Source: an uncultured Bdellovibrionales bacterium (GTDB lineage Bacteria; Bdellovibrionota; FAC87; UBA2466). From it: 40,406 nt of DNA. This document shows, piece after piece, positions 33,234-40,406 of this stretch. The translations under genes were made by a program, and so were the position numbers. The first letter of the stretch is position 1, and each line of letters opens with the position of its first letter. The notes beneath the pieces are model-generated. The model ran no database searches. It saw only the letters and a list, made by a program, of their open reading frames with translations, and was not told the DNA's origin. Location of the stretch: NCBI GenBank assembly GCA_937903155.1, contig CALCZU010000035.1, positions 1 to 40,406 on the forward strand, read 5' to 3'.

Positions 33234-34595
33234 ATGTTGAAAACGAATTTAGAAATAAATGAAAGTATTTTTGCGCTCACTACCGGCGGGCTTCCCTCGG
33301 CAGTTGCGATCGTGAAACTTTCGGGTTCGACAGCATTTGAAATTACAAAAAAAATATTTTTTCCTTACTTCTCTGACCTTTCGAAAACTCGGGGAATGTG
33401 GACTGGGAAATTGCTTACACCAGAGGGCGCGTTAATCGATCAGATAATGGCCCTTACTTTTGTATCTCCACACTCTCATACCGGAGAAGATTCGGTTGAG
33501 TTTCACTGCCATGGTTCGGTGGCAGTTGTAGAAAAGCTTGAACGCACTTTGATTTCTTTGGGAGCGAGACAAGCCACAAGAGGTGAGTTTTCTTATCGAG
33601 CGTATTTAAATGCGAAAACTTCTTTAGAAGACTTAGAAACTCTGGGCGATGTCTTCAAGGCGAAAGATCAGATCGACCTCAATGCGATCTATTCTCGTAA
33701 AAGTGAACCTCTTCAAGAAGTCGTCGGACGCTTGAAAGAAAATCTGATGGTTTTACAGGCTATTCTTGATACTTCAGTCGATTTTTCAGAGGAATACTCC
33801 AACGTAGTCCATCAATCATTTCAACCTCTTAGCAAGGCTATCCATGAATGTTCACTGACTATTCAGGCTTATAAGCGCTTTGAGCACGGATTAAGTGTCC
33901 CAAAGGTCGTAATCGCGGGTCGACCCAATGCTGGAAAGTCCTCCCTGTTCAATACTCTTCTCGGGAAGTACCGAGCCATTGTGCATGAGGAAGCCGGCAC
34001 GACTCGAGATGCGATAGAAGAAGAAATCTATTTGGAAGGAAAGAGATTCAAGCTCGTTGATATTGCCGGATTTAGGCAGGCTTTGAGTGCCGCGGAAAAA
34101 GAAGGGATTGAACTGGGCGAGAAGTTCTTAAAAGAGTCTTCACTCTGGATCCTCGTAGTGGATGGCACCGTTGGAATCTCAAAAGAAGAAGAACTGATTT
34201 TGGAGCGCTTTAGTCAAAAGCCACATTTAATCCTGTGGAACAAAATGGATTTGGCTGAGTTTCAAAGGCCTCCTAATTTTATCGGACCCACAGTTGTTTT
34301 ATCTGCTAGAACAGGCGAAGGAGTCGAAGAACTTTGGCGTTCATTGGAAAGTCTGTCGTTAAAAGTCGTAGGACAAGAGACCACGCTTTTACCAACCGTG
34401 AGTCAGGTGAAAAAACTCGAAAAGGTTTTCGAATTGCTGATATCAATCAGCGAGGGACTTAAAAGGAGTGATCCGGCGGAAATGATTGCCGAGAAAAACC
34501 GAGCGGCCATGAGAGAGATAACTGACCTTATCGGCTATGTTGACCAAGAAGAGATTCTTGGAAAAGTATTCAGTGAATTTTGTATTGGGAAGTGA
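33234..34595 (+). CDS. mnmE: tRNA modification GTPase MnmE
   Basis: A 453-residue MnmE, partner of MnmG in making 5-carboxymethylaminomethyl uridine at tRNA wobble positions. The N-terminal tetrahydrofolate-binding domain, a helical domain and an inserted G domain are in order. G1 is GRPNAGKSS (with the K-loop Asn), G2 AGTTRD, G4 NKMD; the C-terminus FCIGK holds the reactive Cys. G3 reads DIAGFRQ at 276-282 instead of the usual DTAGxRE, so Gln282 stands where E. coli has the catalytic Glu282. Little ribosome site is seen before the ATG, which comes right after the repeat hairpin. Confidence 0.96.
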   Translation: MLKTNLEINESIFALTTGGLPSAVAIVKLSGSTAFEITKKIFFPYFSDLSKTRGMWTGKLLTPEGALIDQIMALTFVSPHSHTGEDSVEFHCHGSVAVVEKLERTLISLGARQATRGEFSYRAYLNAKTSLEDLETLGDVFKAKDQIDLNAIYSRKSEPLQEVVGRLKENLMVLQAILDTSVDFSEEYSNVVHQSFQPLSKAIHECSLTIQAYKRFEHGLSVPKVVIAGRPNAGKSSLFNTLLGKYRAIVHEEAGTTRDAIEEEIYLEGKRFKLVDIAGFRQALSAAEKEGIELGEKFLKESSLWILVVDGTVGISKEEELILERFSQKPHLILWNKMDLAEFQRPPNFIGPTVVLSARTGEGVEELWRSLESLSLKVVGQETTLLPTVSQVKKLEKVFELLISISEGLKRSDPAEMIAEKNRAAMREITDLIGYVDQEEILGKVFSEFCIGK

Positions 34596-34598
34596 AGA

Positions 34599-36509
34599 AT
34601 GTTCCACGTGAAACATTTTGATGTTGTTGTCATAGGAGGAGGCCATGCTGGATGTGAAGCCGCGCTCGCGTCTGCTCGGATGGGAACATCAACCCTCTTA
34701 ATCACAATGGACACTTCAAAAATTGGAGAGATGTCCTGTAATCCCTCCATCGGGGGCGTCGGCAAGGGCCAACTCGTAAAAGAGATCGATGCCCTCGGGG
34801 GTGAGATGGGGATCAACGCCGACTATACTGGCATTCAGTTCAAGCGCCTGAACACGCGCAAAGGCGGAGCGGTTCAATCTTCAAGGTGTCAATCGGATAA
34901 GAAACAGTATGCCCTTCGAATGCAGTCGATTGTTCGTGGAACAGAGAACCTCACCGTCTACGAAGGAGAGGCGAAAGACCTCTCGGTGACGGAGGGAAAA
35001 GTTCAATCGCTGCGTTTTGTCTCTAAAGACAGTGAAATTCAGATTCACACGAACAATCTTATTATCACTGCCGGGACTTTTATGAAGGGACTCATGCATT
35101 GTGGGTTCGAACAGTCTTCGGGGGGAAGGTTCGGAGAAAAGCCTTCGGTGGGCCTCTCTGATAATTTAAAAGAGTTGGGCTTCAAGCTCATGCGATTGAA
35201 AACAGGAACTCCTGCACGTCTTCATCGCGCTTCTATTGATTTCTCAAAGATGGAAATCGCTCCTGGGGACGATCCGATTTACAAATTTAGCTTTTGGAAC
35301 TCAGAAACTCCCTTGCCCCAGGTAAATTGCTATCTGACATACACTTCTGAGAACATGCACCAAGTGATTCGTGAGAACATTCATCGCTCGCCGCTGTATA
35401 GTGGTCATATCCAAGGAGTCGGTCCTCGATATTGTCCCTCGATAGAAGATAAAATTGTTAAATTTCCCGAAAAAACTCGCCATCATCTCTTCTTTGAACC
35501 CGAAGCCCTCGATTCAGAATGGATTTACCCCAATGGAATATCGACGAGTCTTCCCGCAGAAGTGCAAGAACTCTTTATTCGAGCGATTCCCGGCTGTGAA
35601 AAGGTAGAAATCGTACGATTCGGATACGCTGTAGAATATGACTGTGTGGACCCTACTCAACTGACGCCGATTTTTCAGTCGCGAGAAATCAAAGGTCTCT
35701 TCTTGGCGGGACAAGTAAACGGCACTTCTGGCTATGAAGAAGCAGCCGCTCAAGGAATTTTAGCGGGAATCAATGCAAGCCTGCAGGCACAAAACAAAGA
35801 GCCTCTCATTTTAAGTCGGGCGGAGTCTTATATCGGTGTGATGGCGGATGATTTAACCTCCAAAGGAGTGACTGAGCCATACCGAATGTTCACTTCTCGG
35901 GCGGAGTATCGTCTTTCTCTAAGAGAAGACAATGCCGACTTGAGATTGTCTGAGTACGGGCACGCTATTGGACTCCTCAGCGAAGAGAAATATGCTCATT
36001 ATCTTGAGAGAAAACAAAAACTAGAGGACACGAAGACATTTTTTGCCTCTCATTACCTTAAGCCGACGCCAGAAATAGACAGTGCACTGGCGAAAGTGGG
36101 TTCTTCTCCCTTGGCCATCGCGCAAAGTGTTTCAACGATCTTAAAAAGACCGGAAGTGGGCCTAAGAGAGATTATTCCCTTTGCAACGAAGCCGCTTCCT
36201 CATTCTTTAGACGATAAAACAATTGAAACTTTAGAAATTGAGGCAAAGTACGAAGGGTATATCTCTATCCAGAGAGAAGAAATCGCTCGATTGAACCGGT
36301 TAAAAGAGCATCTTCTTCCAACTGACATCGATTATAAGAAAATTCACGGCCTTTCCCTTGAGGTAAAAGAAAAGCTCACGAAATTAAGACCCAAAACGCT
36401 TGCGGACGCGGCTCAAATCTCGGGCGTGACTCCGGCTTCATTGACAGCGCTTCTTTCGGGACTCTCAAAACTGAAATCGGGAGGTATTTCTGCTCAAGGA
36501 ACAGTTTGA
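34599..36509 (+). CDS. mnmG: tRNA uridine 5-carboxymethylaminomethyl modification enzyme MnmG
   Basis: A 636-residue FAD protein, the MnmE partner. The dinucleotide fold is VVIGGGHAGCEAA near residue 10; the conserved Cys motifs CNPSIGG and YCPSIEDK are present, as is GYEEAAAQG near the FAD site. Length is standard (620-640). It starts three bases after the mnmE stop. The first residues MFHVKH are encoded by a perfect parS site, so the N-terminal sequence is constrained by chromosome segregation. Its last 20 bases overlap the presumed start of rsmG. Confidence 0.98.
   Translation: MFHVKHFDVVVIGGGHAGCEAALASARMGTSTLLITMDTSKIGEMSCNPSIGGVGKGQLVKEIDALGGEMGINADYTGIQFKRLNTRKGGAVQSSRCQSDKKQYALRMQSIVRGTENLTVYEGEAKDLSVTEGKVQSLRFVSKDSEIQIHTNNLIITAGTFMKGLMHCGFEQSSGGRFGEKPSVGLSDNLKELGFKLMRLKTGTPARLHRASIDFSKMEIAPGDDPIYKFSFWNSETPLPQVNCYLTYTSENMHQVIRENIHRSPLYSGHIQGVGPRYCPSIEDKIVKFPEKTRHHLFFEPEALDSEWIYPNGISTSLPAEVQELFIRAIPGCEKVEIVRFGYAVEYDCVDPTQLTPIFQSREIKGLFLAGQVNGTSGYEEAAAQGILAGINASLQAQNKEPLILSRAESYIGVMADDLTSKGVTEPYRMFTSRAEYRLSLREDNADLRLSEYGHAIGLLSEEKYAHYLERKQKLEDTKTFFASHYLKPTPEIDSALAKVGSSPLAIAQSVSTILKRPEVGLREIIPFATKPLPHSLDDKTIETLEIEAKYEGYISIQREEIARLNRLKEHLLPTDIDYKKIHGLSLEVKEKLTKLRPKTLADAAQISGVTPASLTALLSGLSKLKSGGISAQGTV
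34600..34615. promoter_or_regulatory. parS: parS site 1 (inside mnmG start)
   Basis: TGTTCCACGTGAAACA, a perfect match to the bacterial parS consensus TGTTNCACGTGAAACA, about 5.4 kb right of the DnaA box region. Parallel sites in mnmG starts are known. Confidence 0.95.
36479..36484 (+). promoter_or_regulatory. Shine-Dalgarno that decides the rsmG start
   Basis: GGGAGG followed by five bases and CTG at 36490. It lies inside the 3' end of mnmG. No ATG, GTG or TTG occurs in the rsmG frame until 36691. Confidence 0.7.
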
Positions 36510-37104
36510 AAAGCACAAGAGCGAGCTTCCCCAGGTATCTCAGAGAGAAGTTGAGCTTTATGAAGCGCATTTCGCTCTTCTCTTAGAGTGGAATCAGAAG
36601 ATTGCGCTCGTTTCTAGGAAATCTGTTGCTCAGTCGTTCGCTCCTCACTACGCAGACAGCGTTTGGATCTCTCATTTCAGTTTTCAACAGATGCGAGACG
36701 GAGAAAGAGTTTACGATCTGGGAACCGGAGCGGGCTTTCCCGGAGTGCTGTTTGCAATTCGATATCCTGAAATTCCAATCATTCTCTATGAAAAACTCGC
36801 GAAGAAGCGGGTGTTCCTTGAGGATGTCATTGCAAAGCTCGCTCTGGATAACGTCACGTTAGAAGAGACGATGCCACCTAAGCGATTGAAGGGTTTGTTT
36901 ATGGCTAGAGCTGTATATCAAATGCCTGAACTTCTAGATTACATGTCAAAACACCTTTCCGACGGAGCTCGACTCATCCTGAATCGTGGGGGCGATACAG
37001 ATTTCCCTGCACTCCCCTCTGACTTTAAGCTTTTGCAAACAAATCGTTACACACTTCCTCTCGAATGTGGTTCGCGGCACGTCGATTCTCTTCAGAAAAT
37101 ATAA
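36490..37104 (+). CDS. rsmG: 16S rRNA m7G527 methyltransferase RsmG, apparent CTG start
   Basis: A 204-residue RsmG if started at CTG 36490. The SAM loop is DLGTGAGFPG and the region upstream of ATG 36691 encodes the family's conserved opening (ALLLEWNQKIALVS and HYADSVWI), so starting at 36691 (137 residues) would lose a third of the protein. The frame is open back to the stop at 36472. The CTG has a strong GGGAGG five bases before it. Other possibilities are an upstream ATT/GTA start or a sequence error. The stop is directly followed by a parS site. Confidence 0.85.
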   Translation: MLKEQFEKHKSELPQVSQREVELYEAHFALLLEWNQKIALVSRKSVAQSFAPHYADSVWISHFSFQQMRDGERVYDLGTGAGFPGVLFAIRYPEIPIILYEKLAKKRVFLEDVIAKLALDNVTLEETMPPKRLKGLFMARAVYQMPELLDYMSKHLSDGARLILNRGGDTDFPALPSDFKLLQTNRYTLPLECGSRHVDSLQKI

Positions 37105-37120
37105 AGTTCCACGTGGAACA
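37105..37120. promoter_or_regulatory. parS: parS site 2 (rsmG downstream)
   Basis: AGTTCCACGTGGAACA contains the perfect 14-bp palindrome GTTCCACGTGGAAC, one to two bases from the parS consensus. It starts directly after the rsmG stop. Confidence 0.85.
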
Positions 37121-37240
37121 CTATCCATCGAGTGACTCTTAAAAGTGCCTTTAACTTTTCGTCCGTATCGCCTTCCTTTTGGGAATTGTCGAACACTTGT
37201 TAATGGTTTCGACTTTGAATTCATATGAGTTTTGCGCATT

Positions 37241-37263
37241 AAAAAGGTACGGCCTACCTTTTT
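37241..37263 (+). terminator. Hairpin, probable terminator after rsmG
   Basis: AAAAAGGTA (37241-37249) pairs with TACCTTTTT (37255-37263) around a CGGCC loop, ending in a T run. A-T rich stem, so strength is uncertain. It separates rsmG from the small peptide gene. Confidence 0.5.
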
Positions 37264-37362
37264 GCAAACTCCCAGCTAGGACAACCTTTTGCTATCAATT
37301 GTGCTATTAGGCAATTGTCGTTCGCTCGGTAGGATGGTTTAGCCGCTACTTAAGGAGAAAAA

Positions 37363-37605
37363 ATGAAACTACTTGCTTTATCTTTTTTAATGGCGTCAGC
37401 TCTGATTGCCTCAAGCGGGCACCTAACGGAGTTAGAAAATCAGTTTACTGTTACAGCTGAAGAAGGTGCACCAAAAGAACTTCCGAATTGTTCTTATTCA
37501 AATTACTGGTCAAGGTGCTCAATTACTTGTAAAGCCGATCAAACGGCAGTTTGCCGGCCTACACCAGGATATGGCACGATTGCGCAGTGTTTTTGCGAAA
37601 AATAG
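37363..37605 (+). CDS. Small secreted six-cysteine peptide with defensin-like (CS-alpha-beta) spacing
   Basis: An 80-residue protein preceded by a strong AAGGAGA ribosome site. Residues 1-19 form a signal peptide (MKLLALSFLMASALIASSG). Residues about 20-42 are acidic (five Glu, one Lys) like a pro-region. The rest holds Cys43, 52, 56, 64, 76 and 78, i.e. C-x8-C-x3-C-x7-C-x11-C-x-C, the order CxxxC...CxC that defines cysteine-stabilised alpha-beta folds, with a slight positive charge. Defensin-like peptides of this pattern have been reported in myxobacteria. I know no named family for this one. It sits between two parS sites and genes of chromosome segregation, without an evident functional link. 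Function not claimed; an antimicrobial, a toxin or a structural peptide are possible. Confidence 0.82.
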   Translation: MKLLALSFLMASALIASSGHLTELENQFTVTAEEGAPKELPNCSYSNYWSRCSITCKADQTAVCRPTPGYGTIAQCFCEK

Positions 37606-37622
37606 TTTAACGCCAACTTAAA

Positions 37623-37638
37623 AGTTTCACGTGGAACG
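37623..37638. promoter_or_regulatory. parS: parS site 3 (before parA)
   Basis: AGTTTCACGTGGAACG has the core GTTTCACGTGGAAC, an inverse-oriented near match to the consensus. About 200 bases before the parA start. Confidence 0.8.
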
Positions 37639-37685
37639 CAATTGTGACTTCCATTTGTGCCTAGTTTTGTGATCTAAAATGAAAT

Positions 37686-37741
37686 GGTGCGCGGGAAAGG
37701 CTTGAAAGCCAGTCATTTCAAGCCTTTCCAGGTGTCGCACC
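37686..37741. repeat. Large inverted repeat upstream of parA
   Basis: GGAAAGGCTTGAAA (37694-37707) pairs perfectly over 14 bp with TTTCAAGCCTTTCC (37716-37729) around an 8-base loop; an outer 6-bp stem GGTGCG (37686-37691) with CGCACC (37736-37741) extends it. No T run follows, so it is not a normal intrinsic terminator on either strand. Confidence 0.85.
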
Positions 37742-37759
37742 TCATCGAGAAAATAGATT

Positions 37760-37788
37760 TTGTCACCCGAAAATTGTCGTGGTACAAA
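37760..37788 (+). promoter_or_regulatory. Possible parA promoter
   Basis: TTGTCA (37760-37765), 17-base spacer, TACAAA (37783-37788); each two mismatches or fewer from consensus. The parA start is 37 bases further. Tentative. Confidence 0.4.
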
Positions 37789-37825
37789 TTATAAGGCTTT
37801 TAAATCACTCAACAATCAGGCAAAT

Positions 37826-38752
37826 ATGGCAAAAATAATCGCGATTGCTAATCAAAAAGGCGGCGTGGGTAAAACCACCACTGCAGTAAATCTCGCAGCT
37901 TCTGTCGCTGCAGCAGAAAAACGAGTCCTTCTGATCGATCTGGATCCCCAGGGAAATGCTTCGAGTGGCTTAGGGCTCGATAAGGGGATGTACACTGATA
38001 AAAATATTTATCATGTCCTCATCGACGAACTTCCGATTCAAGAAGCTCTGTATCCTACGGACCTCAAATTTTTAAAAGTCTGCCCGGCAGATAATAATTT
38101 GAGCGGCGCTGAAATCGAACTGGTTCAGGCGATTGCCCGTGAAACACGACTGAAAAACGCAATCGAACAATTGCAAGAAGTCGGTGAAGTGGAGTTCGAT
38201 TATATCTTTATCGACTGCCCTCCTTCCTTAGGACTTCTAACCTTAAATTCTTTGACAGCCGCTGATTACTATTTGATCCCGCTTCAATGTGAGTACTACG
38301 CTATTGAAGGGTTGGGTCAGTTTATGAGAACGGCCGAACTCATTAAAAAAGGATTGAATCGAAATCTCAAGCAATTGGGAATTCTTCTTACAATGTACGA
38401 CTCCCGAAATAAACTCTGTCGAGAAGTCGTCGGAGATGTGAAGGGTCATTTCAAAGAACAAGTCTTTGAAAATATTATTCCTAGAAACGTGAAACTTTCC
38501 GAAAGTCCAAGTCACGGAAAACCTGTCCTCTTGTACGATATCAACTCCGCAGGTTCTCAAAGTTATTTGAGTCTAGCTCAAGAACTATTCTTGAAATTGG
38601 ACCCACCGAAAATTTTAGCGCAGACGGTGAAAACACCTGTGCAAGAACTTCCAAAAGAAATTTCTGTTCCTGAAGAAGCAGTCGCTGGAGAAGTACTAGA
38701 CCATCAAAAACCAAAAGAAATCGAAAGAGGACTCGAAAATGGCAACGCTTGA
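37826..38752 (+). CDS. parA: Chromosome-partitioning ATPase ParA (Soj)
   Basis: A 308-residue ParA/MinD-type ATPase with the deviant Walker A KGGVGKTT (residues 11-18), LLIDLDPQGNASSGLG and the Walker B-type YIFIDCPPSLGLLTLN. The C-terminal about 45 residues after LALAQEL-like LSLAQELFLKLD are a Pro/Glu-rich tail not common in ParA. I chose ATG 37826 because homologues begin at MxKIIAIANQKGG; a longer frame back to 37760 has no ribosome site and adds unlike sequence. It overlaps parB by 14 bases. ParA moves ParB-parS complexes, here close to oriC. Confidence 0.96.
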   Translation: MAKIIAIANQKGGVGKTTTAVNLAASVAAAEKRVLLIDLDPQGNASSGLGLDKGMYTDKNIYHVLIDELPIQEALYPTDLKFLKVCPADNNLSGAEIELVQAIARETRLKNAIEQLQEVGEVEFDYIFIDCPPSLGLLTLNSLTAADYYLIPLQCEYYAIEGLGQFMRTAELIKKGLNRNLKQLGILLTMYDSRNKLCREVVGDVKGHFKEQVFENIIPRNVKLSESPSHGKPVLLYDINSAGSQSYLSLAQELFLKLDPPKILAQTVKTPVQELPKEISVPEEAVAGEVLDHQKPKEIERGLENGNA

Positions 38753-39662
38753 TAAAGACATCAAAAAACCGTTAGGTCGTGGCTTGGCTTCTCTCATCCC
38801 AGATGCTGCCAGTAATATGAGCGAAGGATCGGGAGTTCCCAACGTTTCTAGTAGTGGGAAAAAAGAGATGTTCTACTGTGACATCGAAAAAATTGTTCCC
38901 AATACTTACCAGCCCCGTAAAATTTTCGAAAAAGAAGCCATGGATGAATTGGTAAACTCTGTGAAAGTTCACGGGATCATTCAACCACTCGTAGCTCGCC
39001 ACAAAGATGGAAGATATGAATTAATCGCTGGTGAAAGACGATGGAGAGCTGCACAAAAAGCAGGACTAAAACAAGTCCCCGTTCGCATCATGGAAATCGC
39101 TGAAGACAAGACGTCACTCGAAATGGCGATCATTGAAAACGTTCAAAGAGCTGAACTCAACTGCATCGAAGAAGCAATTGCTTACCAACAATTGATGGAT
39201 GAATTCCAGTTGTCGCAAGAACAAATTGCAGAACGAGTTGGAAAAAATCGAGCAACGGTTGCAAACACGATCCGCCTCCTAAAACTTCCTTCTGCAATTC
39301 GCGAAGATATTACTTCGAGTAAGTTGACGATGGGACATGCCCGCGCCCTTCTCTCTCTTGAATCCTCCGACGATCAAATGATGTTGCGAGAGATGATCAT
39401 TAAGAAAAAACTTTCTGTTCGAGATACCGAGCGGAAAGTAAATGAAATGATTCGCGCAAAAAATAAAGGTGAAGTCGCTTCAGAAAATGCAAAAGACCCT
39501 GGAGTGCATCTGAGAGCGCTAGAGGAAGATTTGAAACGGAAGTTCGAAGCACCGTGTCGAATTGTTGGAACAGAGAGTCACGGGTTTATTCAGTTTACTT
39601 ACGCAACGCGAGAAGATTTAATGCGCCTTGCGGATAAACTGAAAGGGATGAATGCTCCTTAA
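38739..39662 (+). CDS. parB: Chromosome-partitioning protein ParB (Spo0J)
   Basis: A 307-residue ParB. The N-terminal LGRGLASLI (12-20) is the ParA-activating peptide; the CTP-binding box GERRWRAA is at 98-105; helix-turn-helix residues follow (SQEQIAERVGKNRATVANTIRLLKLP region), then a C-terminal dimerisation segment. It would load as a CTP clamp at the three parS sites found 0.1-4 kb upstream. Start ATG 38739 lies inside parA; the end overlaps the bactofilin start by 11 bases. Confidence 0.97.
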   Translation: MATLDKDIKKPLGRGLASLIPDAASNMSEGSGVPNVSSSGKKEMFYCDIEKIVPNTYQPRKIFEKEAMDELVNSVKVHGIIQPLVARHKDGRYELIAGERRWRAAQKAGLKQVPVRIMEIAEDKTSLEMAIIENVQRAELNCIEEAIAYQQLMDEFQLSQEQIAERVGKNRATVANTIRLLKLPSAIREDITSSKLTMGHARALLSLESSDDQMMLREMIIKKKLSVRDTERKVNEMIRAKNKGEVASENAKDPGVHLRALEEDLKRKFEAPCRIVGTESHGFIQFTYATREDLMRLADKLKGMNAP

Positions 39663-40035
39663 AAAATCTGACCCGTTCGAATCGTCTCCCCCAATCAGCC
39701 ATGAAGTTACGGTAGTACTCCAAAAAGGTTGTCGTTTGGAAGGTCGTCTGCAGTTTGAGGGGACGGCCCGAATCGATGGACAATTTAGCGGAGAAATTTT
39801 CACTCCCGATGTCTTAATTATTGGGGCTGATGCCCAAGTTCAGGGTCAAATTGAAGCGGATATCGTCGTGATTTCCGGAAAGTTTGAAGGTGAAATCTTT
39901 GCAACTCATCGTGTGGAACTCCAAGCCCCGGCCGTTGTAAAAGGGACAATCCAATCTGCCGTTTTACAAATCGAAGAGGGTGCCCTTTTCGATGGGAAGA
40001 CAAAAATGTTAGGTTCCCTCTCCCGCAAAAATTAA
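39652..40035 (+). CDS. Bactofilin-family cytoskeletal protein
   Basis: A 127-residue protein made almost wholly of the bactofilin (DUF583) right-handed beta helix: repeating strands such as GRLQFEGTARIDGQFSGEIF and GQIEADIVVISGKFEGEI with glycine turns. N-terminal 20 residues are a flexible tail. Bactofilins polymerise without nucleotide; in Myxococcus they position ParABS. The start overlaps the parB stop, which supports that link here. Single bactofilin domain, no extra C-terminal part. Confidence 0.92.
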   Translation: MLLKKSDPFESSPPISHEVTVVLQKGCRLEGRLQFEGTARIDGQFSGEIFTPDVLIIGADAQVQGQIEADIVVISGKFEGEIFATHRVELQAPAVVKGTIQSAVLQIEEGALFDGKTKMLGSLSRKN

Positions 40036-40097
40036 AAAGAGCTGTTAAAACGACGCGTTGCATTAGTGTCGATGATTTTTTTAGGCGATTCAACAGG

Positions 40098-40126
40098 TTG
40101 ACACTGTCTCGAACAGCGTGTTAACT
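40098..40126 (+). promoter_or_regulatory. Promoter of the atpF operon
   Basis: TTGACA (40098-40103), a perfect -35, 17-base spacer, and TTAACT (40121-40126) as -10. The atpF ATG follows 37 bases later. Confidence 0.6.
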
Positions 40127-40163
40127 CTCGGCTCGAATTTAATTTAGCAAGGCTCTGTATTTT

Positions 40164-40406
40164 ATGGATCTTTCACCTCCGGATTACACACTTTTCATTC
40201 AGCTGGTCATCTTTTTGGCTAGTTTTGTCGTTTTGAAATTCATGGTTTGGGATCCGTACGTGAAATTGATTCACTTAAGACATTCGAAAACTGCGGGTTT
40301 AAAAGAACAAGCTGAAAAAGCGAAATCTGAAGCCGCAAAAATGCAAAGTGATTACGAAACTCTGATGAAAGCTGAGAGAAAACGCATCACCCAGTCAGCA
40401 GAAGAA
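40164..40406 (+). CDS. atpF: ATP synthase subunit b / b' (3' end outside window)
   Basis: The first 81 codons of a b-type stator subunit: a single membrane helix (about residues 10-28, FIQLVIFLASFVVLKFMVW) followed by VWDPYVKLIHLRH and a long charged coiled coil (EQAEKAKSEAAKMQSDYE) running off the window. The WDPY motif after the helix is typical of b and b' subunits. It is on the opposite strand and 34 kb from subunits a and c. The gene preceding it is bactofilin, 128 bp upstream. Confidence 0.93.
   Translation, partial: MDLSPPDYTLFIQLVIFLASFVVLKFMVWDPYVKLIHLRHSKTAGLKEQAEKAKSEAAKMQSDYETLMKAERKRITQSAEE

Noticed and set aside
1..40406. tRNA, rRNA, transposase or prophage genes
   Set aside because: Read through intergenic regions and frames; none recognised. 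A structured-RNA search (Infernal/tRNAscan) would be decisive.

Overview
The window is the replication-origin region of a Gram-negative bacterial chromosome, about 20 kb or more on the left of oriC and 11 kb on the right. Gene order (gyrA-gyrB-dnaN-oriC-dnaA | rpmH-rnpA-yidD-yidC-mnmE-mnmG-rsmG-parA-parB-bactofilin-atpF), a SurA-type periplasmic chaperone, lipoproteins and the ATP synthase a/c genes lying apart from the b gene point to a Bdellovibrionota / delta-proteobacteria-like organism. This is inference from gene order and protein style; no 16S rRNA gene is present.

Layout. 1-5050 (+): end of a SurA-like foldase, a phosphomannomutase and uvrA. 5179-6735 (-): ATP synthase c and a subunits behind a strong terminator, plus a small coiled-coil protein. 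6832-21706 is an accessory cell-surface glycan locus: a zinc-knuckle methyltransferase, a DegT-type sugar aminotransferase, a GT-B glycosyltransferase, a 2OG-Fe(II) oxygenase fused to a second carbohydrate-cluster domain, two tandem giant YfhO-like membrane proteins, an SDR epimerase, a Rieske oxygenase split into two genes in reversed domain order, a GT2 glycosyltransferase and a GT-C membrane glycosyltransferase. 21741-22762 holds repeats and a TPR lipoprotein whose signal peptide is partly written by a palindromic repeat. 22763-30524 (-) is gyrA, gyrB, dnaN, oriC and dnaA; recF is missing. 30756-40406 (+) is rpmH through a partial atpF, with three parS sites around rsmG/parA and a small secreted six-cysteine peptide.

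How it fits together. oriC at about 28.9-29.2 kb has a textbook unwinding arrangement: AT-rich DNA, four-plus TAG DnaA-trios, a DnaA box, four TGTGGATAA-type boxes and five oppositely oriented TTATCAACA-type boxes. Housekeeping genes point away from it on both arms, while most of the glycan locus runs against the fork. ParB can load at the parS sites 5.4-8.4 kb to the right of oriC and ParA/bactofilin would position the origin.

Most unusual observations: (i) three arrays of an 11-bp-period ATCAAC motif between genes, two of them overlapping the stop codons of dnaN and gyrA; the motif resembles the local DnaA boxes and the spacing equals a 9-mer plus 2 bp; (ii) a secreted peptide with the cysteine pattern of CS-alpha-beta defensins between rsmG and parA; (iii) the two-gene Rieske oxygenase; (iv) the fused 2OG oxygenase; (v) an rsmG that seems to start at CTG; (vi) a repeat-derived lipoprotein signal peptide.
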